The notes beneath the pieces were generated by a model. That model ran no database searches. It had not been told where the DNA came from and saw only the letters and a list, made by a program, of their open reading frames with translations. Positions 55,951-64,000 of a DNA stretch of 64,000 bases are shown in pieces. The first letter of the stretch is position 1. Every line of letters starts with the position of its first letter. The stretch is from Geomonas diazotrophica (GTDB lineage: Bacteria > Desulfobacterota > Desulfuromonadia > Geobacterales > Geobacteraceae): assembly GCF_018919385.1 (NCBI RefSeq), contig NZ_JAHLMF010000015.1, positions 1 to 64,000 of the forward strand, given 5' to 3'. A program made the translations under genes and the position numbers.

Positions 55951-57414
55951 ATGGATAGGCGAGAAGTAGAATCCCTTTTCGAACGCGCCGCCAGCGTGCG
56001 CGCCCTGGTGGTCGGCGACCTGATGCTGGACGAATACCTCTGGGGACGCGCGGAACGGATCTCGCCGGAGGCGCCGGTGCAGGTGGTCGAGGTGGCGCGC
56101 GAGGACCTGCGCCTTGGCGGGGCGGGGAACGTGGTCAACAACCTCGCCGCCCTCGGTTGCCGGGTGTCTGTCGGCTCGGTGATCGGCACGGACGAAGACG
56201 GCCAGCTCCTGCGCCACGCCCTGGAGGAGAAGGGGGCCGGGGTGGACGGGCTGGTCGAGGACCCCGAGCGGACCACCAGCAAGAAGACCCGCGTCATCGC
56301 CGCCAACCAACAGATCGTCCGGATCGACCGGGAGATGCGCTCCTCGATCGGTGCAGCCAGTGAAAAGACGCTGCTCGATTACCTCCTCAACCACCTGGGC
56401 GAGTTCGACGTGGTGGTGGTCTCTGACTACCTGAAGGGGGTCTTGACCCCGTCGCTTCTCTCCGCGCTCTGCCGCAAGGGGCGCGAACTCGGCGTGCCGG
56501 TGGTGGTCGACCCCAAGGGGGACGACTTCGCCAAGTACCGCGGCGCCACGCTGCTCACCCCCAACCGCAAGGAGGCCGAGGTCGCCTCGGGGACCGCCAT
56601 CATCGACCAGGCCTCGCTGGAAGTGGCTGCAGCCAGGATGCTCTCCACCCTGGAGCTGGACGCCCTCCTCATCACCCGCAGCGAGGCGGGCATGTCCCTC
56701 TTCCCGGCCCAGGGGGAGGCGGTGCACATCCCGACCGTGGCCCGCGAGGTCTTCGACGTGACCGGCGCCGGCGACACGGTGATCTCGGTCCTGTCGCTCG
56801 GGCTTGCCTGCGGGGTGACACTCGCGGATGCCGCCTGGGTGGCCAACGTGGCCGCCGGCATCGTGGTTGGCAAGCTCGGCACCTCAACGGTCTCTCCCCG
56901 CGAGATCATCGCGGAGGTTGGCCACTCCCTGCGCGACAGCGATTCCAAGATCAAGAACCTGGACGTCCTCGCCCACCTGGCGGCCCGCGAGCGCGCTCGG
57001 GGTAAAAAGGTGGTCTTCACCAACGGCTGCTTCGACCTGTTGCACGTCGGGCACGTGAAATACCTGCAAAAGGCGCGGGAATTGGGCGACATCCTGGTGG
57101 TGGGGCTCAACACCGACGACTCGGTGCGCCGGCTCAAGGGGGAGGGGAGGCCGCTCATCGAGGAGAAGGAACGGGCCCACATCCTGGCGGCCCTCGGGTG
57201 CGTGGACTTCGTGGTGCTCTTCGACGAGGACACCCCGCTCAGGGTGATCGAGGCGCTCCGCCCGTCCATCCTGGTCAAGGGGGGGGACTACAGCATCGAC
57301 CAGGTGGTGGGGCGCGAACTGGTCGAATCCATGGGAGGGCGGGTCGAGCTGATCGAGTTCGTCGACGGTCGCTCCACCAGCCGCATCATCGAGAAGATCC
57401 TCTCCTCCAGTTGA
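55951..57414 (+). CDS. hldE: Bifunctional heptose 7-phosphate kinase / heptose 1-phosphate adenylyltransferase
   Basis: Makes ADP-glycero-manno-heptose for the LPS core. 487 residues: a PfkB-type kinase (about 1-330; [38 protein letters not shown]) and a nucleotidyltransferase (about 350-487; [20 protein letters not shown]). Both domains are complete. 33 nt after the last REP copy. The product feeds the heptosyltransferase at 45.4 kb. Confidence 0.96.
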   Translation: MDRREVESLFERAASVRALVVGDLMLDEYLWGRAERISPEAPVQVVEVAREDLRLGGAGNVVNNLAALGCRVSVGSVIGTDEDGQLLRHALEEKGAGVDGLVEDPERTTSKKTRVIAANQQIVRIDREMRSSIGAASEKTLLDYLLNHLGEFDVVVVSDYLKGVLTPSLLSALCRKGRELGVPVVVDPKGDDFAKYRGATLLTPNRKEAEVASGTAIIDQASLEVAAARMLSTLELDALLITRSEAGMSLFPAQGEAVHIPTVAREVFDVTGAGDTVISVLSLGLACGVTLADAAWVANVAAGIVVGKLGTSTVSPREIIAEVGHSLRDSDSKIKNLDVLAHLAARERARGKKVVFTNGCFDLLHVGHVKYLQKARELGDILVVGLNTDDSVRRLKGEGRPLIEEKERAHILAALGCVDFVVLFDEDTPLRVIEALRPSILVKGGDYSIDQVVGRELVESMGGRVELIEFVDGRSTSRIIEKILSSS

Positions 57415-57489
57415 CGCAGCGCCTGCGCCGGGTTGCGGTCCGGGCCCGGCATGCTATTCATATCTAATTCGATTTTCCCTGGAGGAATC

Positions 57490-58531
<1,042 letters not shown>

Positions 58532-58542
<11 letters not shown>

Positions 58543-59461
58543 CGCCAGGATCTTCGTGGCCGGGCACCGCGGCCTGGTCGGTTCCGCACTGGTGCGGGAA
58601 CTGGAGCGCCAGGGGTACCGGAACCTCTTGCTGCGTAAGAGCTCCGAGCTCGATCTGCGCGACCAGGGGGCGACGCGGGCCTTCTTCGAGGCGGAACGTC
58701 CGGAGTACGTGTTCCTGGCGGCGGCGAAAGTGGGCGGCATCGTCGCCAACAACAGCTTTCCGGCGGAGTTCATCTACGACAACCTGATGATCCAGAACAA
58801 CGTGCTGCATTCGAGCTACCTCGCCGGGGTGAAGAAGCTCTTGCTCCTGGGGTCCACCTGCATCTACCCCAAGCTCGCCCCGCAGCCGATCAAGGAGGAG
58901 GCGCTGCTCACCGGTCCGCTGGAGCCGACCAACGAGCCGTACGCCATAGCCAAGATCGCCGGCATCAAGATGTGCCAGTCCTACAACCGCCAGTACGGGA
59001 CCCGGTTCATCTGCGCCATGCCCACCAACCTCTACGGCCCCAACGACAACTTCGACCTCACCACCTCCCACGTCCTCCCCGCCCTGATCCGCAGGTTCCA
59101 CGAGGCCAAGGCGGCCGGGGCGGAAAGCGTCACCATCTGGGGGACCGGTACCCCATACCGCGAGTTCGTCCATGTGGACGACGTCGCCGGCGCCTCCTTC
59201 TTCCTCATGCAGCATTACGAGGGATGGGACCCGGTGAACGTGGGGAGCGGCGAGGAACTCTCCATCGCCGACCTGGCCCGCAGGATCGCGGCGGTGGTCG
59301 GCTTTGCCGGAGAGATCCTGTTCGACGCCTCCAAACCCGACGGCACCCCCAGAAAGCTCAGCGACGTGAGCCGCATCCACGAGCTGGGGTGGCACCACAA
59401 GATCGGGCTCGACCAGGGGCTCAAAGACACCTACGCCTGGTACCTCGCCAACCGCTGCTGA
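58532..59461 (+). CDS. fcl: GDP-L-fucose synthase
   Basis: Epimerase-reductase giving GDP-L-fucose. 309 residues; [40 protein letters not shown] and the Y-x3-K pair in [14 protein letters not shown]. Translationally coupled to gmd. The pair indicates fucose, or a related deoxyhexose, in the surface polysaccharide. Confidence 0.95.
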
Positions 59462-59488
59462 TTGCGTCTCCTTTTCCGACAGCTCCAG

Positions 59489-59527
59489 GCGCCGCCCGTC
59501 CCGTTTTCAGGCCGGGACCGGCGGCGC
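59489..59527 (+). terminator. Hairpin ending the gmd-fcl transcript
   Basis: GCGCCGCC-C-GTCCCG and CGGGAC-C-GGCGGCGC form a strong interrupted 14-bp stem; only a weak T-run follows. It lies between fcl and the lptC promoter. Confidence 0.65.
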
Positions 59528-59625
59528 ATTTAAGGTGCCGAATTCTCATGAGTTAGTCGGCCAACCGCTATTTTGCGCCTTCTTCAATCTTTGTGCCAAA
59601 ATTTTCGAAGCGCACCAAAATGCGC

Positions 59626-59654
59626 TTTACAGTGAAATTCTTAGATGCTATACT
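59626..59654 (+). promoter_or_regulatory. Promoter of lptC-lptA-lptB
   Basis: TTTACA-N17-TATACT. The predicted transcription start (about 59661) leaves only about six bases before the lptC ATG at 59667, so translation may start on a near-leaderless mRNA. Confidence 0.65.
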
Positions 59655-59666
59655 TCCAGCGAAATC

Positions 59667-60239
59667 ATGCATAACTTCAATAATTTCAAGCGATTCCTCG
59701 GTGTCCTGGCAGTTGTTGCTTCCCTGCTGGTGATTGCCACCATAGTCTTCCGTATGCAGCAGGAAGTAGCCCCGAAGTTGTCGGTGCGCAAGCTTCCGCT
59801 CCAGGTGGATGTTTCCCTGCACAAGTTCCATTACACGGAAACCAAACAGGGCATCAAGCGCTGGGAGCTCGCCGCCGACCGAGCCGACTATAACAAGCAG
59901 GCCGACATCTCCTACCTTTCCGGCGTGCAGATGGTGGTGCACGGGGCGGGAGGGGTCGGCGAGTTGCTGATAACGGCGGACCGCGGCGAATACCATAACG
60001 GGACCAGGGACGTCGCCCTCATCGGCAACGTGCGGGGGAAAAGCAGCAAGGGGTACGGGTTCTCGGCCCCCCGCGTCAACTACGTCGCGGCGCGCAGCAT
60101 GCTGCAGACCTCCGAGCGGGCCAGGTTGACGGACATCGGAAGCGAGTTGGAAGGGACAGGTATGGAGTACTACACGCAGACTCGAAAATTCAGGTTGTTG
60201 AAGGACGTAAGCGCCGTGTACCGGCAGGGAGGGAAGTGA
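59667..60239 (+). CDS. lptC: LPS export protein LptC
   Basis: Bitopic inner-membrane protein that passes LPS from LptBFG to LptA. 190 residues: one N-terminal helix (about 10-30) and a periplasmic beta-jellyroll (RWELAADRADYNKQADISYL, ITADRGEYHNGTRDVALIGN). The ATG 59667 follows the promoter closely and lacks a good ribosome site; an in-frame frame to 59535 precedes the promoter and is rejected. Overlaps lptA by one base. Confidence 0.88.
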   Translation: MHNFNNFKRFLGVLAVVASLLVIATIVFRMQQEVAPKLSVRKLPLQVDVSLHKFHYTETKQGIKRWELAADRADYNKQADISYLSGVQMVVHGAGGVGELLITADRGEYHNGTRDVALIGNVRGKSSKGYGFSAPRVNYVAARSMLQTSERARLTDIGSELEGTGMEYYTQTRKFRLLKDVSAVYRQGGK

Positions 60240-60730
60240 TGCGCCGTATCGTCTCCTGTCTCGCGCTGCTGCTTGCCCTGGCGACGGCGGGCTATGCCGC
60301 GCAGGGCGTCAGCAACAAAGAGCCTTTAAAGGTAAAGTCGGACACGCTCAATACCGATAACGAGAAGAAGACCGCGACGTTCGAGGGAAAGGTGGTCGCC
60401 CGCCAGGGTGACATGACCCTGTACACGGACCGCATGGTGGTTTCCTACAACGGGCCCAACAACGAGGTGTCGCAGGTCGAGGCTTTCGGCAACGTGCGCA
60501 TCGTCCAGGAGGACCGCCAGGCGACCGGCGCCCACGGGGTGTACGATCCGAAGACGGCGCGCATCGTTCTGGACGGTAACCCGAAGGTGGTATCCGGCGA
60601 GGACGTGGTGACCGGCAAGGTCATCATCTACTACGTCAACGAGCAGAGGAGCGTGGTTACCAGCGGCCCGAAGGAACGGGTGGAAGCGGTCATCCATCCG
60701 GGAGGAAAGAATGTCGGCGCCAAGCCGTAG
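60239..60730 (+). CDS. lptA: LPS transport periplasmic protein LptA
   Basis: Bridges the periplasm for LPS transport. 163 residues: signal peptide (about 1-20, ends GYAA) and OstA-type jellyroll ([31 protein letters not shown]). ATG shares its A with the lptC stop. Overlaps lptB by 20 nt. Confidence 0.92.
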   Translation: MRRIVSCLALLLALATAGYAAQGVSNKEPLKVKSDTLNTDNEKKTATFEGKVVARQGDMTLYTDRMVVSYNGPNNEVSQVEAFGNVRIVQEDRQATGAHGVYDPKTARIVLDGNPKVVSGEDVVTGKVIIYYVNEQRSVVTSGPKERVEAVIHPGGKNVGAKP

Positions 60731-61448
60731 CACCCTCTACACCAAGGGACTCCAGAAGGGCTTCAACAAGCGCATGGTGGTGAAGGGGGTGGACCTGGAG
60801 ATCTCCTCGGGCGAGGTGATCGGGCTCCTCGGTCCCAACGGCGCCGGCAAGACCACCACCTTCTACATGGTGGTGGGGCTGGCCCGCCCGGACCAGGGAG
60901 AGGTCTTCCTGGACGGCGAGCCGATCACCGGGCTCCCCATGTACCAGAGGGCGCGCCGCGGCATCAGCTACCTGCCGCAGGAACCGTCGGTGTTCCGGCG
61001 CCTCACCGTGAGGGACAACCTCCTTGCCGTCCTGGAGACCATGGACCTCGAGCCGGTGCGGTGCAGGGAGCGGGTGGAGGAACTGCTGGCGGAATTCCGC
61101 ATCGAGCACATCGCCGGCAGCCGCGGCTACGCCCTTTCCGGCGGTGAGAGGCGCCGCGTCGAGATCGCCCGGGCTCTGGCTACCGATCCCAGCTTCATCC
61201 TGCTGGACGAGCCTTTTGCCGGCATCGACCCGATAGCGGTGATCGATATCCAGAACATCATCAGGGCGCTGAAGGGGAAGGGGCTCGGGGTGCTGATCTC
61301 CGACCACAACGTGCGCGAGACCTTGGGGGTCTGCGACAAGGCCTACATCATGAACGCCGGCGAGGTTCTCGAAGTGGGTGATCCGGTTCAGATCTCGCAG
61401 AGCAAGAAGGCTCGGGAAATCTATCTGGGAGACAAGTTCAGGCTGTAA
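60711..61448 (+). CDS. lptB: LPS export ABC transporter ATP-binding protein LptB
   Basis: ATPase of the LptBFG complex. 245 residues: Walker [11 protein letters not shown]-loop [14 protein letters not shown], signature [15 protein letters not shown], Walker [14 protein letters not shown]. The lptC-A-B-rpoN-hpf order is conserved in many proteobacteria. Confidence 0.96.
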   Translation: MSAPSRSTLYTKGLQKGFNKRMVVKGVDLEISSGEVIGLLGPNGAGKTTTFYMVVGLARPDQGEVFLDGEPITGLPMYQRARRGISYLPQEPSVFRRLTVRDNLLAVLETMDLEPVRCRERVEELLAEFRIEHIAGSRGYALSGGERRRVEIARALATDPSFILLDEPFAGIDPIAVIDIQNIIRALKGKGLGVLISDHNVRETLGVCDKAYIMNAGEVLEVGDPVQISQSKKAREIYLGDKFRL

Positions 61449-61458
61449 AGAAAAAAGA

Positions 61459-61680
61459 CGTTCTATGTTCTACGTTCCAGGTTCTACGTTAAAATGCGAA
61501 ATCGAGGTCGCCAAAGTTCCTTGCCCGCGCTATAATGAGAACAAAGAGAGCGGATACTCCATGAACATCGGAAAGTTCAATTCTCACACAGCTCGAGCTC
61601 GTCAATTACACGATTTATCAAAGGGTTCCCAAGCTTTTCAACGTAGAGCATGGAACATAGAACGTTGCGTAGCACGTAAA
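61459..61680. repeat. ACGTAGAAC inverted-repeat element (family C) upstream of rpoN
   Basis: ACGTTCTATGTTCTACGTTC and a further GGTTCTACGTTA at the left, and AACGTAGAGCATGGAACATA plus GAACGTTGCGTAGCACGT at the right, enclose about 145 nt. The inner part contains a TATAAT at 61531-61536 that could be the rpoN -10 box, though its -35 is poor. No gene is convincing in the 277-nt gap. Confidence 0.6.
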
Positions 61681-61725
61681 ACGGGTTTCAAGGTTTATTC
61701 GGTTTTCAAGGGTTTGTGAGGACTT

Positions 61726-63273
61726 ATGGCAATTGAGATGCGCCAGCAGATGAAAATGAGTCAGCAACTGGTGATGACCCCCCAGTTGCAGCAGGCCATC
61801 AAGCTGCTTCAGCTCTCCCGGCTGGAGCTGCAGGACGTAGTGCGGCAGGAACTCGAGGAGAACCCGATCCTGGACGAGGTGATTGAACAGGAGGAGATCC
61901 GCGAGCCCGAACAGCTCGAACTGCGCGAAAAGGAAGCCGAGCCGGAAAGTTCCGCCAGCGACTTCCAGGAAGTCCGTGCCGGTGAAGAGACCCGCGAGGC
62001 CGACTGGGACTCCTACATAGACGGCTACAACTACAGTTCCGGCGAGCAGTACTACGACGACGAGGACCGCCCCTCCTTTGAAAATCTCCTCACCAAGAAA
62101 TCCACCCTCTTCGACCACCTGCTCTGGCAGCTGAGCCTGACCCGTCTCACCGACCGGGAGATGGCGGTGGGTGCCGAGATCATCGGCAACATCGACGAGG
62201 ACGGCTATCTGCGTGCGAGCCTCGAGGATATCGCCTCGGCCTGCGTCCAGGTGAGCCCCTTCAGCGAAGAGGCCCTGGAGTGGTCGGGACTTTCCGCCGG
62301 CGCCCCCGAGGAGCAGTTGACCGAAGCGGCCGACGGCTTCGCCGAGAGTGTGCTGACCCCACTGGTGGAGGGGGTTCTGAAGCGGATCCAGGAATTTGAC
62401 CCGGTGGGGGTGGGTGCGCGCGACCTGCGCGAGTGCCTGCTGATCCAGGTGGCGAGCCTGGGGATGTCGGGAAGCCTGGTCGAGGCGCTGCTGCGCGACC
62501 ACCTGAAGGACCTGGAGAGCCACAAGTACAAGCAGGCGGCCAAGGTGCTCGGCGTGGACGTGAACGACATCCTGGCGGCGACCCGTATCATCGCCGAGCT
62601 CGATCCCAAGCCGGGGCGGATTTTCGGCAGCGACGACGTGCAGTACATCTCCGCGGACATCTTCGTGCACAAGGTGGGGGACGAGTACGTGGTCATGCTC
62701 AACGACGAGGGTATGCCCAACCTGAGGATCAACCCGATCTACGCCCCCGACACCAAGAGCACCCGCCAGGTGGACAAGGTGGCCGAGGACTACATCGGCG
62801 AGAAGATGCGCTCCGCCATCTGGCTCATCAAGAGCATCCAGCAGCGCCAGCGCACCATCTTCAAGGTGGCTAAGAGCATCGTCAAGTTCCAGCGCGACTT
62901 CCTGGACCGCGGCATCGAGTACCTGCGCCCGCTGGTTTTGCGCGACATCGCCGAGGACATCGGCATGCACGAATCCACCATCAGCCGCGTCACCACCAAC
63001 AAGTACATGCAGACCCCCCAGGGGCTCTTCGAGCTGAAGTACTTCTTCAACTCGGGGATCTCCACCGGCGAGGGGGATTTCATCGCCTCCGAGAGCGTCA
63101 AGAGCAAGATCAAGGAGCTGGTGGACAACGAGGATCCTAAGCGCCCCTACTCGGACCAGCGCCTGGCGGAGCTCCTTTCCGACCACAACATCGTGATCGC
63201 CCGGCGCACCGTTACCAAGTACCGTGAGATGCTCCGCATCGGCTCGTCCTCGGAGCGCAAGAAGCATTTCTAA
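61726..63273 (+). CDS. rpoN: RNA polymerase sigma-54 factor
   Basis: 515 residues: N-terminal Gln/Leu-rich activator-interacting region (QQLVMTPQLQQAIKLLQLSR), an acidic linker (about 60-120), the core-binding domain, the helix-turn-helix (ESTISRVTTNKYMQTPQG) and the RpoN box ARRTVTKYRE at the C-terminus that reads the -24 element. All parts are complete. Geobacteraceae use sigma-54 widely for nitrogen, motility and respiration genes. Confidence 0.97.
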   Translation: MAIEMRQQMKMSQQLVMTPQLQQAIKLLQLSRLELQDVVRQELEENPILDEVIEQEEIREPEQLELREKEAEPESSASDFQEVRAGEETREADWDSYIDGYNYSSGEQYYDDEDRPSFENLLTKKSTLFDHLLWQLSLTRLTDREMAVGAEIIGNIDEDGYLRASLEDIASACVQVSPFSEEALEWSGLSAGAPEEQLTEAADGFAESVLTPLVEGVLKRIQEFDPVGVGARDLRECLLIQVASLGMSGSLVEALLRDHLKDLESHKYKQAAKVLGVDVNDILAATRIIAELDPKPGRIFGSDDVQYISADIFVHKVGDEYVVMLNDEGMPNLRINPIYAPDTKSTRQVDKVAEDYIGEKMRSAIWLIKSIQQRQRTIFKVAKSIVKFQRDFLDRGIEYLRPLVLRDIAEDIGMHESTISRVTTNKYMQTPQGLFELKYFFNSGISTGEGDFIASESVKSKIKELVDNEDPKRPYSDQRLAELLSDHNIVIARRTVTKYREMLRIGSSSERKKHF

Positions 63274-63333
63274 CGCGGACCCCGCCCCGGGCGGTCACTT
63301 CGCGTGTATTGACAATAAAGGGAGGTACTTCGT

Positions 63334-63882
63334 ATGCAGATAACCACGACTTTCAGGCACATGGAACCGAGCGAAGCGCTGAAGAGCTACGCAGAGGAGA
63401 AGCTGGACCGGGTTAAGAAATATATAGACGAGCCGATTGTCGTCCAGGTATTTTTGACCGTTGAGAAGATCCGTCACATGGCCGAGGTGACCATCAACGC
63501 CAAGGGGATCACCATCAAGGCCGCGGAAGAGACCAACGACATGTACGCCTCCATCGATGCTGTATCCGACAAGATCGAGCGCCAGCTGCGCCGCTTCAAG
63601 GAGCGTATCAAGGCCCACAAACCGGCTTCCGACGCGCGCGAGCGCCAGGTGCAGAAGGCGATCGTGCAGGCCCAGGGGATCGAAGAAGGGACCCAGGCCC
63701 CGGTCATCATCAAGACCAAGAGCTTCACCATGAAACCGATGTCCGTCGAAGAGGCGGTGATGCAGATGGAACTTTTGCACAAGGACTTCCTGGTCTACAC
63801 CGAGTCCTCCACCGAGACCATCAACGTGGTGTATCGCAGGAAAGACGGCAACTACGGCCTGATCTCCCCGGAGAACCCGTAG
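63334..63882 (+). CDS. hpf: Ribosome hibernation-promoting factor, long form
   Basis: Binds the 30S decoding site and, through its C-terminal domain, pairs ribosomes as 100S dimers in stationary phase. 182 residues: N-terminal RaiA-type domain (about 1-100; TTFRHMEPSEALKSYAEEKL) and the C-terminal dimerisation domain (about 125-182; SFTMKPMSVEEAVMQMELL), so it is the long, self-sufficient type. GGGAGG lies 9 nt before the ATG. Downstream of rpoN as usual. Confidence 0.95.
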   Translation: MQITTTFRHMEPSEALKSYAEEKLDRVKKYIDEPIVVQVFLTVEKIRHMAEVTINAKGITIKAAEETNDMYASIDAVSDKIERQLRRFKERIKAHKPASDARERQVQKAIVQAQGIEEGTQAPVIIKTKSFTMKPMSVEEAVMQMELLHKDFLVYTESSTETINVVYRRKDGNYGLISPENP

Positions 63883-63938
63883 CGCTCTTTTTGAACTGAA
63901 AGAACGGTCCGGAGCGTAAGACTCCGGGTCGAGGAGCG

Positions 63939-63969
63939 GATGGGAGGCGTCCCCGTGGCGCCTCCCATC
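63939..63969 (+). terminator. Hairpin downstream of hpf
   Basis: GATGGGAGGCG-N9-CGCCTCCCATC, an 11-bp perfect stem without a T-run. The window ends soon after, so its role in transcription is uncertain. Confidence 0.45.
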
Positions 63970-64000
63970 GTGATAACGGCCCCTTCTGGGGCTGTTCGCG

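Noticed and set aside
61378-61719. 113-codon plus frame between lptB and rpoN
   Set aside because: It begins in lptB, spans the repeat element, and has no ribosome site or family resemblance.

Overview
The window is a piece of a high-GC Gram-negative chromosome, most likely from the Geobacteraceae (Geobacter / Citrifermentans / Geomonas type). This rests on the gene order lysS-lolC-lolD-bamA-ompH-lpxD-fabZ-lpxA-lpxB-msbA, on lptC-lptA-lptB-rpoN-hpf, on a c-type cytochrome of the di-heme peroxidase class, and on many HDOD/two-component/chemotaxis proteins. The genus is inferred from family knowledge; no search was run.

Layout. 1-306: the last bases of a 23S rRNA gene, a spacer, a 5S rRNA gene and its terminator. 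390-1916: an isolated, lower-GC radical SAM/SPASM peptide-maturase-like gene with its own promoter and a palindromic operator-like site. 2.1-9.7 kb: uracil-DNA glycosylase, a chemoreceptor with a clear FliA (sigma-28) promoter, a small secreted protein, a minus-strand signalling operon (small DUF3391-like protein, HDOD protein, hybrid histidine kinase) and a DMT transporter. 9.7-23.3 kb: a zinc-less Fpg/Nei glycosylase, a DUF4142 protein, a di-heme cytochrome, a Gly/Tyr-rich secreted protein with a glycine-zipper lipoprotein, lnt, glgX, aroC, several small unknowns, a membrane-bound hydroxylase, a YgjP-like metallopeptidase and a decayed ferredoxin fragment. 23.3-26.3 kb: a biotin operon (bioF, a bioH-like esterase, bioC) preceded by a textbook BirA operator overlapping the promoter. 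26.4-29.6 kb: ettA and an RCC1-repeat lipoprotein.

29.7-61.4 kb is almost entirely envelope biogenesis: lysS-lolC(F)-lolD, bamA-ompH-lpxD-fabZ-lpxA-lpxB-msbA-lpxL-waaA-lpxK and a heptosyltransferase (lipoprotein export, outer-membrane assembly, lipid A and Kdo addition). A pseudaminic-acid cluster follows (pseB, C, F, H, I; no pseG) ending in a KpsC/KpsS-like glycosyltransferase, then a UDP-glucuronate-epimerase-like gene, an unknown deoxyhypusine-synthase-like gene, hldE, gmd, fcl, and the LPS-transport genes lptC-lptA-lptB. The window closes with rpoN and the long-form hibernation factor hpf.

The most distinctive non-coding content is a set of intergenic palindromic repeat families. One family has the form GTAG followed by a hairpin, the classical REP signature, and it surrounds and sits inside a REP-associated tyrosine transposase (RAYT) gene at 55.3-55.8 kb. 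Copies of the same repeat occur 13 and 29 kb away and supply the stop codons of bioC and lpxL. Three further families (GC-rich CCCTCTCCC/GGGAGAGGG; ACGTAGAAC; CTTAATCTT) fill gaps between the lipid A genes.
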